Below, piece after piece: positions 40,270-49,202 of a stretch of 64,000 bases of DNA. Origin of the DNA: Actinokineospora iranica (GTDB lineage Bacteria > Actinomycetota > Actinomycetes > Mycobacteriales > Pseudonocardiaceae); contig NZ_FMZZ01000017.1 in the NCBI RefSeq assembly GCF_900101685.1, forward strand, positions 50,498 through 114,497, written 5' to 3'. Under the pieces are notes generated by a model. That model was given only the letters and a program-made list of their open reading frames with translations, did no database searches and was not told the DNA's origin. Position 1 is the first letter of the stretch; each line of letters opens with the position of its first letter. Both the position numbers and the translations under genes were made by a program.

Positions 40270-41451
40270 TTGCACAACACTGCCATCTCTCTCATCGAAC
40301 TGGGAGCGGTCTTCTTCGGCCTCGGCCTGCTCGGGCGGCTCGCCTGGCGGATCGGCATCTCCCCGATCCCGCTCTACCTGATCGGCGGGCTCGCCTTCGG
40401 CTCGGGCGGGCTGATCCCGCTCGAAGGCATCGAGGGGTTCACCGCGATCGCGGGCGAGATCGGCGTCGTGCTGCTGCTCCTGCTGCTGGGCCTGGAGTAC
40501 TCCGCGGCCGAACTCGTCACCGGCCTGCGCCGGTCGTGGCTGGCGGGCCTGCTCGACCTGGTGCTCAACGCGGTCCCCGGCGCGGCCGTCGCGCTGATGC
40601 TGGGCTGGGGCCCGGTCGGGGCGCTGGCCATGGCCGGGGTCACCTACATCTCCTCGTCGGGCATCGTCGCCAAGGTGCTCGGCGACCTGGGCAGGCTCGG
40701 CAACCGGGAGACCCCGGTCGTGCTCTCGATCCTGGTGTTCGAGGACCTGGCGATGGCGGTGTACCTGCCGATCCTCACCGCCCTGCTGGCTGGCGCGACC
40801 CTGCTGGGCGGCCTGACCACGGTGGGCGTCTCGCTGATCGCGATCACCGTCGTGCTGGTGGTGGCGCTGAAGTTCGGCCGGTTCGTCTCGATGGCGGTGG
40901 ACAGCCCCGAGCCCGAGGTGTTCCTGCTGCGCGTGCTCGGCGCGGCCCTGCTGGTCGCGGGCATCGCCTCGCAGCTGCAAGTGTCGGCGGCGGTGGGCGC
41001 GTTCCTGCTCGGCATCGCGATCTCGGGCTCGACAGCCGAGAACGCGACCAAGCTGCTTGAGCCCCTGCGCGACCTGTTCGCGGCCATGTTCTTCGTGGTG
41101 TTCGGCCTCAACACCGACCCGAGGACCATTCCCCCGGTCCTGGCCTTCGCCGTCGCCCTTGCCGTCGTCACCACCCTGACCAAGGTCGCCACCGGCTGGT
41201 TCGCCGCCCGGCAGCAGGGCATCGCGCGGATGGGCCGGGTCCGCGCGGGCGCGGCTCTGGTCGCCCGCGGCGAGTTCTCCATCGTCATCGCGGGGCTGGC
41301 GGTCAGCGCGGGCGCGGTGGACGACCAACTCGCCGCCCTCGCCACCGCCTACGTCCTGCTGATGGCCATCCTCGGGCCGGTCGCCGCCCGGGTGGTCGAG
41401 CCGGTGGCACTGGCCGTGCGGCGCAGACTCCAACCCGCCCCGGCGACCTGA
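40270..41451 (+). CDS. Cation:proton antiporter, CPA2 family
   Basis: A 393-residue protein, TTG start, with about 12 membrane helices: AVFFGLGLLGRLAWRIGISPIPLYLIGGLAFG, LLLLLLGLEYSAAEL, GVTYISSSGIVAKVLGDLG (transport core, usual S-S-x-x-I pattern), VLSILVFEDLAMAVYLPIL (E-D ion site in F-E-D-L-A) and RGEFSIVIAGLA near the end. It lacks a fused RCK domain, which is supplied by the gene upstream. Together they are a KhtTU-like K+ (or NH4+)/H+ antiporter. It converges on a TetR gene with a 6-bp gap. Confidence 0.9.
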   Translation: MHNTAISLIELGAVFFGLGLLGRLAWRIGISPIPLYLIGGLAFGSGGLIPLEGIEGFTAIAGEIGVVLLLLLLGLEYSAAELVTGLRRSWLAGLLDLVLNAVPGAAVALMLGWGPVGALAMAGVTYISSSGIVAKVLGDLGRLGNRETPVVLSILVFEDLAMAVYLPILTALLAGATLLGGLTTVGVSLIAITVVLVVALKFGRFVSMAVDSPEPEVFLLRVLGAALLVAGIASQLQVSAAVGAFLLGIAISGSTAENATKLLEPLRDLFAAMFFVVFGLNTDPRTIPPVLAFAVALAVVTTLTKVATGWFAARQQGIARMGRVRAGAALVARGEFSIVIAGLAVSAGAVDDQLAALATAYVLLMAILGPVAARVVEPVALAVRRRLQPAPAT

Positions 41452-41457
41452 CGGCTG

Positions 41458-41994
41458 TCAGCACCCGAGGGCGGCGCAGGCGGCGTCCACCGCCGGTCCG
41501 CGCAGCTCGTCGATGGGCACGTGCGGGAAGTGGACGGTGCAGTCCTGCAGGCCGCCGATCGCCACGACCGCGCGGGCGGACTGGGCCAGCGTGCGGTCCG
41601 GGCCGTAGAGCAGGGTCGCCATCCGTTCGCGCCAGGTCAGGACCAGCTCGATCAAGCCGAGTTCGGTGAGGATGGTCGGCTCGGCGAGCACGAACATGAT
41701 CTCTTCGCGGTGCCGGTAGTGGAAGTCGAAGTAGCCCTCCAGCACGGTACGCGGCGCCACCCGCTCCCCCGCCTCCAGGCGGGACAGGAAAGCGTCGCCG
41801 CCCTCGATCAGCGGCTGCACGATGCTGCGGACCAGCTCCTCGCGTGAGGAGAAGTGGTAGTAGAGCGCGGGTTTGGTGATGCCCAGGCGGTCGGCGATCT
41901 CCCGCAGGCTGGTCTTCTGCACGCCCTTCTCCGCGAAGAGCTCGCGGGCGACCTCTTGGATGCGCTGTTTGGTCTGCTGGGACGGCTTGGACAC
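41458..41994 (-). CDS. TetR/AcrR family transcriptional regulator
   Basis: A 178-residue repressor: HTH at ~10-55 (AEKGVQKTSLREIADRLGITKPALYYHFSSREELV) in perfect agreement with the TetR signature, then a helical ligand domain. GTG start. It is divergent from the flavin monooxygenase gene; the 74-bp gap holds two related operator-like sequences. It most likely represses itself and the monooxygenase until an aromatic or polyketide ligand binds, by analogy with similar pairs. Confidence 0.92.
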   Translation of the reverse strand: MSKPSQQTKQRIQEVARELFAEKGVQKTSLREIADRLGITKPALYYHFSSREELVRSIVQPLIEGGDAFLSRLEAGERVAPRTVLEGYFDFHYRHREEIMFVLAEPTILTELGLIELVLTWRERMATLLYGPDRTLAQSARAVVAIGGLQDCTVHFPHVPIDELRGPAVDAACAALGC

Positions 41995-42010
41995 CGACCC
42001 AGGATAACTG

Positions 42011-42026
42011 ACTTAACGGTAGGTAA
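42011..42026. promoter_or_regulatory. Operator-like site 1 (TetR)
   Basis: ACTTAACGGTAGGTAA. On the opposite strand it is TTACCTACCGTTAAGT, matching site 2 at 14 of 16 positions. It is itself a near-dyad (TTAAC-N4-GGTAA). It lies next to the TetR start. Confidence 0.65.
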
Positions 42027-42041
42027 GCTGTCAGGTAGGAT

Positions 42042-42057
42042 TTACCTATCGGTAAGT
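42042..42057. promoter_or_regulatory. Operator-like site 2 (TetR)
   Basis: TTACCTATCGGTAAGT contains a perfect dyad TTACC-TATC-GGTAA and is the inverted partner of site 1, the two forming a larger inverted repeat with a 15-bp centre. It lies 11 bp before the monooxygenase ATG, overlapping its ribosome site region, so binding should block its expression. Confidence 0.7.
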
Positions 42058-42068
42058 AAGGGGGACTC

Positions 42069-43289
42069 ATGCGAATTCTGATCTCGGGCGCCAGCATCGC
42101 CGGACCGGTGCTGGCGTACTGGCTGACCAAGCACGGCTTCAGCGTCACGGTGGTCGAGCGGGCGCCGACCCCGCGCAAGACCGGCGGCCACGCCGTCGAC
42201 CTGTTCCGGCCCGCCATGGACATCTCGGAGAGGATGGGGGTGCTGCCGCGGATCGAGGCGATGGCCACCGGCACCGACCGGATGACCCTGATCCGGCCGG
42301 GCGAGACGCGGCCGGTGACGCTGAACCTGGCCAAGGTGTTCAACGCCGCGTCGGACCGGCACGTCGAGATCATGCGCGACGACCTGAGCGAGATCTACCA
42401 CGACGCCACCCGCGACGACGTCGAGTACGTCTTCGGCGACTCGATCACCGCCATCGCCGAGGACGGCGATGGCTGCGAGGTGAGCTTCGAGCGCGGCGGC
42501 CCGCGCCGGTTCGACCTCGTCATCGGCGCCGACGGGCTGCACTCGAACGTGCGGCGCATCGTCTTCGGCGAGGAGTCCCGGTTCAGCTCGTTCATCGGCG
42601 CGTACCTGGCCGTGTTCTCCCGCCCGAACGACCTGGGCCTCGACGGCGAGATGCGCAACCACGCCGACGTCGGCCGGATGGCCGGGCTCTACGGCGCCCG
42701 GCACAGCGACGACGCGCGGGTGGTCTGCCTCTTCCGCACCGACCGCCCGCTCGACTACCACTACCGGGACGTGCCGAGGCAGAAGGACCTGCTGCGCGCG
42801 GCGTTCGCCGGGATGCACGACGAGGTCGACCACTGGCTGGCCGACCTCGACTCCACCTCGGCGTTCTACTTCGACTCGATCACCCAGCTGCGCATGGACA
42901 CCTGGTCCCGCGGTCGGGTGACGCTGGTGGGCGACGCCGGGTATTGCCCGGGGCCCGCGGTCGGCGGCAGCACCAGCCTCGCGGTCTATGGCGCCTACGT
43001 GCTGGCGGGCGAGCTTGCCGACGCGGACGGCGACCACGAGCGGGCCTTCGCCGCGTACGAGCGCGAACTGGCCGAACCGGTGCGCGCCGCCCGCGAGTTC
43101 GCGCTCACCGCGGCCAAGAGCATCATCCCGACCTCGCGCCGGGGCCTGTGGACCCTGGTCAACGGCGCGCGGCTGGTCTCGGCGCTGCCCGCGGGCGCGG
43201 GCCGCGTCCTGACCCGGCTCGGCTCCCCCGGGCTGCGCGCCCAGGACTCGCTGCCGGTCAGGGACTACCCGGCGAAGACCCGCCACTAG
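42069..43289 (+). CDS. FAD-dependent aromatic hydroxylase-like monooxygenase
   Basis: A 406-residue class A flavoprotein monooxygenase: MRILISGASIAGPVLAYWL (GxGxxG-type fold), RKTGGHAVDL, the DG motif FDLVIGADGLHSNVR (~154-168) and the GD motif TLVGDAGYCPGPAVGGSTS (~287-305). It belongs to the TetX/PgaE-like group that hydroxylates aromatics or inactivates polyketide or tetracycline-type drugs; the substrate is unknown. The divergent TetR gene and twin operators suggest induction by that substrate. Confidence 0.88.
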   Translation: MRILISGASIAGPVLAYWLTKHGFSVTVVERAPTPRKTGGHAVDLFRPAMDISERMGVLPRIEAMATGTDRMTLIRPGETRPVTLNLAKVFNAASDRHVEIMRDDLSEIYHDATRDDVEYVFGDSITAIAEDGDGCEVSFERGGPRRFDLVIGADGLHSNVRRIVFGEESRFSSFIGAYLAVFSRPNDLGLDGEMRNHADVGRMAGLYGARHSDDARVVCLFRTDRPLDYHYRDVPRQKDLLRAAFAGMHDEVDHWLADLDSTSAFYFDSITQLRMDTWSRGRVTLVGDAGYCPGPAVGGSTSLAVYGAYVLAGELADADGDHERAFAAYERELAEPVRAAREFALTAAKSIIPTSRRGLWTLVNGARLVSALPAGAGRVLTRLGSPGLRAQDSLPVRDYPAKTRH

Positions 43290-43385
43290 CCGCCCGACCG
43301 ACAGCGCTGCCCGAACTCACCGCGCTCACAACCGAGAGCGCTGCCACCGACCGCTACAACCGACAGCCGCGGCGATGAACCGCTG

Positions 43386-44123
43386 CTACAAACCCACCGC
43401 GGAGTAGAGAGCGCCGACCTCAGGCCGGTTCAGCGCGCGGATCGACCCTGGCCGCTGGTTGCCCAGCCGGACCTCGCCGATCTGGGTGCGGACCAGCTTG
43501 AGGACGGGGTGGCCCACCTCTTCGAGCAGGCGGCGCACGATGTGCTTGCGGCCCTCGTGCAGCACGACCTCGACCAGGGCCTTGCCCGCGTAGTTGTCGA
43601 CCAGCTTGAACGAGTCGACCCGGGCGGGGCCGTCGTCGAGCAGGACGCCTTCGCGCAGCGTGCGGCCGACGTCGCGGCCGACCGGGCCGGGCACCTCGGC
43701 GAGGTAGGTCTTGAACACCTCGAACGACGGGTGCATCAGCCGGTGGGCCAGGTCGCCGTCGTTGGTGAGCAGCAGCAGGCCCTCGCTGTCGGCGTCGAGG
43801 CGGCCGACGTGGAAGAGGCGGTCCACGCGGTCGCGCAGGTAGTCCCCGACGCAGGGCCGACCCCGGTCGTCGGTCATGGTGCTGTGCACCCCGCGCGGCT
43901 TGTTCAGCGCCAGGTAGAGCCGGTCGTCGCGGACCACCACCCGCACGCCGTCGACATGGATCACCGCGTTCTCGGGATCGACCCGCCTGCCCTGCTCGCG
44001 CACGATCTCACCGTCGACGCTCACCCGGCCTTGATCGATCAGATCCTCGGCGGCCCGCCGCGAGGCCACTCCCGCGCTGGAGAGCACCTTCTGCAGCCGG
44101 ACGCCTTCCGGGCTATCAGACAT
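43386..44123 (-). CDS. rluB: rRNA pseudouridine synthase, RluB family
   Basis: A 245-residue enzyme: N-terminal S4 RNA-binding domain (VRLQKVLSSAGVASRRAAEDLIDQGRV), linker and catalytic domain with GRLDADSEGLLLLTNDGDLAHRLMHPSF (catalytic Asp in R-L-D), ending in LHEGRKHIVRRLLEEVGHPVLKLVR. It makes a pseudouridine in 23S rRNA. The ATG at 44123 overlaps the scpB stop by 8 bp, the last gene of a parA-RHH-scpA-scpB-rluB operon. Confidence 0.93.
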   Translation of the reverse strand: MSDSPEGVRLQKVLSSAGVASRRAAEDLIDQGRVSVDGEIVREQGRRVDPENAVIHVDGVRVVVRDDRLYLALNKPRGVHSTMTDDRGRPCVGDYLRDRVDRLFHVGRLDADSEGLLLLTNDGDLAHRLMHPSFEVFKTYLAEVPGPVGRDVGRTLREGVLLDDGPARVDSFKLVDNYAGKALVEVVLHEGRKHIVRRLLEEVGHPVLKLVRTQIGEVRLGNQRPGSIRALNRPEVGALYSAVGL

Positions 44124-44907
44124 CGTCAATCGCATCCACTTCTGGCAACAGCGGAGCGATCGGGGGCAGATCCTCCAGCGAGGACAGCCCCAACCGCTCC
44201 AGGAACAACTCGGTGGTCCGGTACAGGATCCCACCGGTTTCGGAATCGGTGCCGGTCTCTTCGATCAGACCGCGCACGACGAGGGTACGGATGACGCCGT
44301 CGACGTTCACACCCCGCACCGCCGCGACCCGCGCGCGGGTCACCGGCTGGCGGTAGGCGATGACCGCGAGGGTCTCCAGCGCCGCCCTGGTGAGCTTCGC
44401 CCGCTGCCCGTCGAGCAACAGCTTCTCGACAACCGGCGCGTACCGGTCCCGAGTGTAGAACCGCCAGCCCGCGCCCACGCGCCGCAGGTCGATCCCGCTG
44501 CCCTGCTCGGTGTAGCGGGCCGAGAGCCGCCGCAGCGCCGTGCGCACCCGGGCGACGCCCTGGTCGACGGCGGTGGCCAGCACCTCGTCCTCGGCAGGCG
44601 CGTCCACGACGAGCAGCACGGCCTCCAGCGCCGCGTCGAGCGCGGCGTCCTCGGTCAGATCGGGGAAGGCGGCCTTGGCCGCGACCAGGTCCTCGGGCTC
44701 GTCCTCCTCCGGCGGCGCGGCACCCGAAGGAACCTGATCCGCGACCTCGGCGGGGTCGGACTCACCCGCTTCTGGCTCGGCGGGGCTGGTGTCGCCCGCG
44801 GCGGGTTCGGCGGCGGTGTCGGCCACGGAAGCGGCGTCGGCCGGGGACGCGGGCGGCTCTTCGAGGGGTTCGTCCGCTGCGGTGGCCGCGTCGGTCCGCT
44901 CGGTCAT
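44116..44907 (-). CDS. scpB: Segregation and condensation protein B
   Basis: A 263-residue protein. The first ~85 residues are an acidic Ala/Glu/Pro-rich disordered extension. The winged-helix pair follows (ALDAALEAVLLVVDAPAEDEVLA, RAALETLAVIAYRQPVTRARVAAVRGVNVDGVIRTLVVRGLIEETG), the typical ScpB core that binds the ScpA kleisin and the Smc head. The start at 44907 overlaps the scpA stop (ATGA). Confidence 0.93.
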   Translation of the reverse strand: MTERTDAATAADEPLEEPPASPADAASVADTAAEPAAGDTSPAEPEAGESDPAEVADQVPSGAAPPEEDEPEDLVAAKAAFPDLTEDAALDAALEAVLLVVDAPAEDEVLATAVDQGVARVRTALRRLSARYTEQGSGIDLRRVGAGWRFYTRDRYAPVVEKLLLDGQRAKLTRAALETLAVIAYRQPVTRARVAAVRGVNVDGVIRTLVVRGLIEETGTDSETGGILYRTTELFLERLGLSSLEDLPPIAPLLPEVDAIDDV

Positions 44908-45725
44908 CCGTAGTCCTCTTCCTCGGTGGCGATCGGGACGGCGGCGGCTTCCTCCACACTGCCGCCGGTCCACTCGACGAACAGCTCGCCCAGCGGGTCG
45001 GACTGTTCGAACAGGACAGTGGCCTCCCGGTAGAGCTCCAGCAGCGCGAGGAACCTGGCCACGATATCGATGGTGTGCTCGCAGTCGGCGACCAGTTCGG
45101 CGAAGCTCGCCCGGCCCGCCTCGGCCAGCTTCACCCGCAGCAGCGCCGCCGTCTCGCGGACCGACACCTTGCCCAGGTGCAGGTGGTCCAGCGACACCGA
45201 CGGCGGCGGCTTCGGCCGGAAGACCGCGGTGGCGATGGCCGCGAAGCGCGCGGCGTCCACGCCCAGCATGACCTCGGGCATCAGGTCCTGGAAGCGGTCC
45301 TCCAAGGCCACCGAGCGGGGGTAGCGGCGCAGCGCGCCCGCCTCAAGCTCGCTGAACAGCGCGGCGACCTGCTTGTACGCCCGGTACTGCAACAGGCGCG
45401 CGAAGAGCAGGTCCTTGGCCTCCAGCAGCGCCAGGTCCTCCTCGTCCTCGACGTCGCCCGCTGGCAGCAGCCGGGCCGCCTTGAGGTCGAGCAGGGTCGC
45501 GGCGACGACCAGGAACTCGGTGGTCTCGTCCAGGTTCCAGTCGTCGCCCAGCGCCCGGATGTGGGCGATGAAGTCGTCGGTGACCCGGTGCAGGGCGACC
45601 TCGGTGACGTCCATCTGGTGCTGGGAGATCAACTGGAGCAGCAGGTCGAACGGGCCCTCGAAGTTCGACAGCTTGACGGTGAACCTGCCGTTGGGGACGG
45701 CGGGCGGGTCGGCCACCGCGGTCAC
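44904..45725 (-). CDS. scpA: Segregation and condensation protein A (kleisin)
   Basis: A 273-residue kleisin: FTVKLSNFEGPFDLLLQLISQHQMDVTEVALHRVTDDFIAHI is the classic ScpA N-terminus, FLVVAATLLDLKAARLLP follows, and FVEWTGGSVEEA is the C-terminal winged-helix end. It bridges Smc heads with ScpB in chromosome condensation. GTG start overlapping the upstream stop (GTGA). Confidence 0.93.
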   Translation of the reverse strand: MTAVADPPAVPNGRFTVKLSNFEGPFDLLLQLISQHQMDVTEVALHRVTDDFIAHIRALGDDWNLDETTEFLVVAATLLDLKAARLLPAGDVEDEEDLALLEAKDLLFARLLQYRAYKQVAALFSELEAGALRRYPRSVALEDRFQDLMPEVMLGVDAARFAAIATAVFRPKPPPSVSLDHLHLGKVSVRETAALLRVKLAEAGRASFAELVADCEHTIDIVARFLALLELYREATVLFEQSDPLGELFVEWTGGSVEEAAAVPIATEEEDYG

Positions 45726-46075
45726 TTTCCGGTGCCCTGGCGCAGCCGCCGGACCAGCACCGAGTCCTCGCCGTGCTCATCGAGGTCGGCCAGCACGACC
45801 GCGACGGCCTCGCGCACGACCCGGCCGCGGTCCACCGCGAGGCCGTGGGTCGCGCGCAGCGCGAGGCGGGCGTGCTCCAGGGCGAGCAGTTCCTCGTCGG
45901 AGACGTAGACGGTGATCTTCGACGTGTGCTTCTGCCGGGGCGTCGGACGCACCGGCGGGCGGGGGGCCTGCTCGGCCGGGGTGGCCGGGTCGAACCAGTC
46001 GGCCTGCTCGGGCGGGTTCGCCGGGGTGCTCTGGTACAGCTCGGCCGCGCCGGGGAGCGAGATCCTCCGGGTCAC
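45722..46075 (-). CDS. Ribbon-helix-helix-like protein between parA and scpA
   Basis: A 117-residue protein from GTG at 46075, overlapping the parA stop by GTGA and followed by scpA with the same overlap. The N-terminal ~50 residues are Pro-rich and disordered (EQAPRPPVRPTPRQKH). The C-terminal ~60 read as a ribbon-helix-helix fold: strand SKITVYVSDEE, helix LLALEHARLALRATHGL and helix DRGRVVREAVAVVLADLD. A DNA-binding partner of the ParA ATPase, in the role of a ParB or ParG-like factor, is plausible. I do not recognise a named family. Confidence 0.7.
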   Translation of the reverse strand: MTRRISLPGAAELYQSTPANPPEQADWFDPATPAEQAPRPPVRPTPRQKHTSKITVYVSDEELLALEHARLALRATHGLAVDRGRVVREAVAVVLADLDEHGEDSVLVRRLRQGTGK

Positions 46076-47013
46076 CGGGCGATCACCTCGCGGGCGAGTT
46101 GCCGGTAGGCCTTCGCGCCTGCGGAGCGCGGCGCCCAGGTGGTGATCGGCTCCCCGGCGACAGTGGTCTCCGGGAACCGGACCGTGCGGTTGATGACCGT
46201 GTCGAACACGGTCTCCCCGAATGCCTCCACCACGCGCGCCATGACCTCGCGCGAGTGCAGGGTGCGCGGGTCGAACATGGTGGCGAGGATGCCGGTGATG
46301 TCCAGCTTCGGGTTGAGCCGTTCGCGGACCTTCTCGATGGTGTCGATGAGCAGCGCCACTCCACGCAGGCTGAAGAACTCGCACTCCAGCGGGATCAGGA
46401 CCCCGTCGGCGGCGGCGAGCGCGTTGACGGTGAGCAGGCCGAGCGAGGGCTGGCAGTCGACCAGGATGTAGTCGTAGTCGTCGAACACCGGCCGGATCGT
46501 GCGCAGCAGCGAGTGCTCGCGGCCGACCTCGCTGACCAGCTGCACCTCGGCGGCGGACAGGTCGATGTTGCTCGGCAGCAGGTCCATGTTCTCCACGGTC
46601 GTGCGGAGCACGACGTCGTGGATGCCGACGGACCGCTCGATGAGCACGTTGTAGATGGTGCGGTCGAGCTGGTGGGCGGGGATGCCCAGGCCGACCGACA
46701 GCGCGCCCTGCGGGTCGAAGTCGACCAGCAGCACGCGCCTGCCGAACTCGGTCAGCGCGGCGCCCAGGTTGATCGTGGAGGTCGTCTTGCCCACCCCGCC
46801 CTTCTGGTTGCAGATCGCCAGGACCTGCGCCGGGCCGTGGTGGTCGAGCAGCGCGGGCTCGGGAATGTGCCGCAGTGGTCTTCCGGTCGGCCCCACCCCG
46901 TTGCCTGCGCCCTCGTCGTGTCCGTCGTCGTCGGCGTCGGTGGCGGCCCGGGGCGCGATGCTCAACTCCACCGCACCGCCGCGCAGCTGCTCCGACTGCG
47001 GAAGTGTCGACAT
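46072..47013 (-). CDS. parA: ParA family ATPase (chromosome-partitioning type)
   Basis: A 313-residue Walker-type ATPase: deviant Walker A CNQKGGVGKTTSTINLG (~68-84), LLVDFDPQGALSVGLG (Walker A'), ILVDCQPSLGLLTVNAL (Walker B) and GILATMFDPRTLHSREVM. The ~60-residue N-terminal extension is acidic. This is the ParA-like gene paired with scpAB in actinobacteria (Rv1708-type), distinct from the origin-proximal ParA. First gene of the operon. Confidence 0.9.
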   Translation of the reverse strand: MSTLPQSEQLRGGAVELSIAPRAATDADDDGHDEGAGNGVGPTGRPLRHIPEPALLDHHGPAQVLAICNQKGGVGKTTSTINLGAALTEFGRRVLLVDFDPQGALSVGLGIPAHQLDRTIYNVLIERSVGIHDVVLRTTVENMDLLPSNIDLSAAEVQLVSEVGREHSLLRTIRPVFDDYDYILVDCQPSLGLLTVNALAAADGVLIPLECEFFSLRGVALLIDTIEKVRERLNPKLDITGILATMFDPRTLHSREVMARVVEAFGETVFDTVINRTVRFPETTVAGEPITTWAPRSAGAKAYRQLAREVIAR

Positions 47014-47138
47014 GGCGATCTAGCTCCTTGTCGCCTCGCGATCCTGACTACCGCAGAGTAAAGGGGCGGGTTCCCGCTACCAACGCGGCTCGCCGACGAT
47101 TCACCGCGGGGTTGTCAAGACCTCCGCCGAGACACTTC

Positions 47139-47453
47139 TCAGCTGTTCACCCGCTCCACGGCGCCCAGAATCGAGTCGAGCAGCCCGGGGAAGCGCCGGT
47201 CGAGATCGGCGCGACGGACTGAGAGCCACCGCTGGTTGCCGTCGCGGCGGGTGTGCGTCACCCCCGCCTCGCGCAGGACCCGCAGATGCTGCGACAGCGT
47301 CGACTTGGCCACCGACACGGCCAGGTTCCCGCAGGACATCTCCCCCGCGTCGGACAGCTGGGTGATCACGGCCAGCCGGGTCGGGTCGCTGAACGCGTGC
47401 AGCACCTCGGGCAGGACCAGCCGCTCGACCTCGGGTTCGTCCAGTTCGCCCAT
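47139..47453 (-). CDS. ArsR family transcriptional regulator
   Basis: A 104-residue winged-helix regulator: LHAFSDPTRLAVITQLSDAGEMSCGNLAVSVAKSTLSQHLRVLREAGVTHTRRDGNQRWLSVRR has the ArsR layout with the recognition helix STLSQHLRVLREAG. The metal motif ELCVCDL is absent (it reads EMSCGNLA), with a single Cys, so sensing may be non-metal. A GGAG ribosome site precedes the ATG at 47453. The sequence upstream has a CAAACATTAGGCG element. It sits between xerD and parA, where the mycobacterial order has other genes. Confidence 0.85.
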   Translation of the reverse strand: MGELDEPEVERLVLPEVLHAFSDPTRLAVITQLSDAGEMSCGNLAVSVAKSTLSQHLRVLREAGVTHTRRDGNQRWLSVRRADLDRRFPGLLDSILGAVERVNS

Positions 47454-47634
47454 CGCGCACCTCCGGCAGCAAACATTAGGCGAGTGCGGGCCGTAACGGC
47501 AGGGGTTCGTCAGTCGGCCGGGTAACGCCCACCCAGGCCAGCGTCTCGACACCGGCAGCGGTGCGCACCGTCAGCGTGGGCGGCCGGAAGAGCGTCGTAG
47601 AGCCGGTGGGCGCGGGGCATGATCGAAAAACTCT

Positions 47635-48570
47635 CTAGCCGGTCGCCCGCGGATGGGACGTCGCGTACACCTCGCGCAGCGTGGTGACCGTCACCAGCGT
47701 GTAGATCTGGGTGGTCGTCACCGACGCGTGCCCGAGCAGCTCCTGCACGACCCGCACGTCCGCGCCGCCCTCCAGCAGGTGCGTCGCGAACGAGTGCCGC
47801 AGCGTGTGCGGGGAGACCGGGGCGGTGATCCCGGCCTGCTCCGCGGCGGCCTTGAGCGCGGTCCACGCGCTCTGCCGCGACAGCCTGCCGCCGCGCAGGT
47901 TGAGGAACACCGCGGGCGTCCCCCGGCCGCGGGTCGCGAGCGCGGGCCGCGCGCGGACCAGGTAGGCGTCAACCGCGTCGAGGGCGGGCTGGCCGATCGG
48001 GACCAGGCGCTGCTTGCCGCCCTTTCCGTCGAGCAGGACAGTGCGCTCGACGGCGTCTATGTCGTCCAAGTCCAGGCCGACCGCCTCGGAGATGCGGGCC
48101 CCGGTCGAGTAGAGGACTTCCAGCAGCGCGCGGTCGCGCAGCATCCCGGGGCCCTCGCCGACCGAGGTGTCCAGCAGGCGCAGCACGTCGTCCACCGGGA
48201 GCGCCTTGGGCAGCCTGCGCGGCGGGGTCGGCGGCTTGACCGCGCGGGCCACGTCGTGCGGGGTCAGCCCCTCCCGCACGGCGAACCGGTGCAGCCCGCG
48301 CACGGCGACCAGGGCGCGGGCCGCGGACGCCGCCGCCAGCGGCGGGTGCTCTGCGTCGCCTTCGCGCAGCACGGCGAGGAACGCCGCGACGTGCCGCTCG
48401 CCCACCTCGGCGAGGTCGGCGATCCCCTCGGCGGCCAGGTGGTCGAGGTAGCGGCGCAGGTCGCGGGTGTACCCGTCGAGGGTGTTGGGGGCGGTGCCGC
48501 GCTCGACGGCCAGATGGTCGAGATAGGTCCGCAGCACGGCTGCGACGGGCTGGCTCCCGAGGTCGGCCAC
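47635..48570 (-). CDS. xerD: Tyrosine recombinase XerD
   Basis: A 311-residue site-specific recombinase. The N-terminal SAM-like domain (~1-95, [33 protein letters not shown]) precedes the catalytic domain with all active-site residues: Arg in [15 protein letters not shown], Lys in [13 protein letters not shown], His/Arg in [15 protein letters not shown], His in [11 protein letters not shown] and nucleophile Tyr in IYTLV. It resolves chromosome dimers at dif. The position next to the NUDIX and pyrG genes matches the conserved actinobacterial xerD context. GTG start. Confidence 0.92.
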   Translation of the reverse strand: MADLGSQPVAAVLRTYLDHLAVERGTAPNTLDGYTRDLRRYLDHLAAEGIADLAEVGERHVAAFLAVLREGDAEHPPLAAASAARALVAVRGLHRFAVREGLTPHDVARAVKPPTPPRRLPKALPVDDVLRLLDTSVGEGPGMLRDRALLEVLYSTGARISEAVGLDLDDIDAVERTVLLDGKGGKQRLVPIGQPALDAVDAYLVRARPALATRGRGTPAVFLNLRGGRLSRQSAWTALKAAAEQAGITAPVSPHTLRHSFATHLLEGGADVRVVQELLGHASVTTTQIYTLVTVTTLREVYATSHPRATG

Positions 48571-48655
48571 GCCCGCGAGCGTAGCCGCGACGCCGACGAG
48601 GACAACCGGGGCACGCGGATGAAACCGACGATCCGTGCGCCGCGTCTGACGTATC

Positions 48656-49177
48656 GTGACGACCGTGAGCGAACCCGCGGGGCCCGACTCGGTGCGCATC
48701 GGCACCGCCGAGCGGGAGGACGCCATCCGCGTGCTCGGCGAGCACTTCGCCGCGGGCAGGCTCGGCGTGGCCGAGTACGAGCAGCGGGTCGGCCTCGCCG
48801 TCGATGCGGTCAACCGCGGCGACCTGCGCCCGCTGTTCGCCGACCTCCCCGCGCCCTACCCACCGTTCATGGCCCCGCCGGTGTGGCCCGCCCCGCCGCC
48901 CCCGGTCACGCCGCACTACCCGGCCTATGCGCCGGTGCGGCCGTATCCGTCGGCGCCGCAACAGTGGGGCGAGTACTCCGACAAGTCGAAGGTCGTCGCC
49001 GGGCTGTTGCAGATCCTGGTGCCCTTCGGCGCGGGCCGCTTCTACACCGGCCACACCGGAATCGCCGTCGCCCAACTGCTGACCTGCGGCGGGTTCGGCC
49101 TGTGGTGCCTCATCGACGGGATCATCCTGCTGGTCAACGGCGGCACCGACGGCTACGGCAGGCGCCTGCGCGACTGA
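48656..49177 (+). CDS. DUF1707 and TM2 domain protein
   Basis: A 173-residue protein with an N-terminal DUF1707 domain ([39 protein letters not shown], ~13-51), a Pro/Tyr-rich linker (~65-105) and a C-terminal TM2 domain of two helices ([48 protein letters not shown]). DUF1707 is common in actinobacteria; TM2 proteins are of unknown function. GTG start (another GTG at 48665). It is divergent from xerD and convergent with the NUDIX gene. Confidence 0.88.
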   Translation: MTTVSEPAGPDSVRIGTAEREDAIRVLGEHFAAGRLGVAEYEQRVGLAVDAVNRGDLRPLFADLPAPYPPFMAPPVWPAPPPPVTPHYPAYAPVRPYPSAPQQWGEYSDKSKVVAGLLQILVPFGAGRFYTGHTGIAVAQLLTCGGFGLWCLIDGIILLVNGGTDGYGRRLRD

Positions 49178-49202
49178 GCCGGGCCGAGCGGACCGGCGCC
49201 GC

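Noticed and set aside
47474..47634. Possible gene remnant between xerD and the ArsR gene (in frame with xerD after its TAG, high third-position GC)
   Set aside because: About 53 codons with no start codon and no recognisable family; the xerD protein ends where the family ends. Kept only as a weak suspicion of a decayed fragment.
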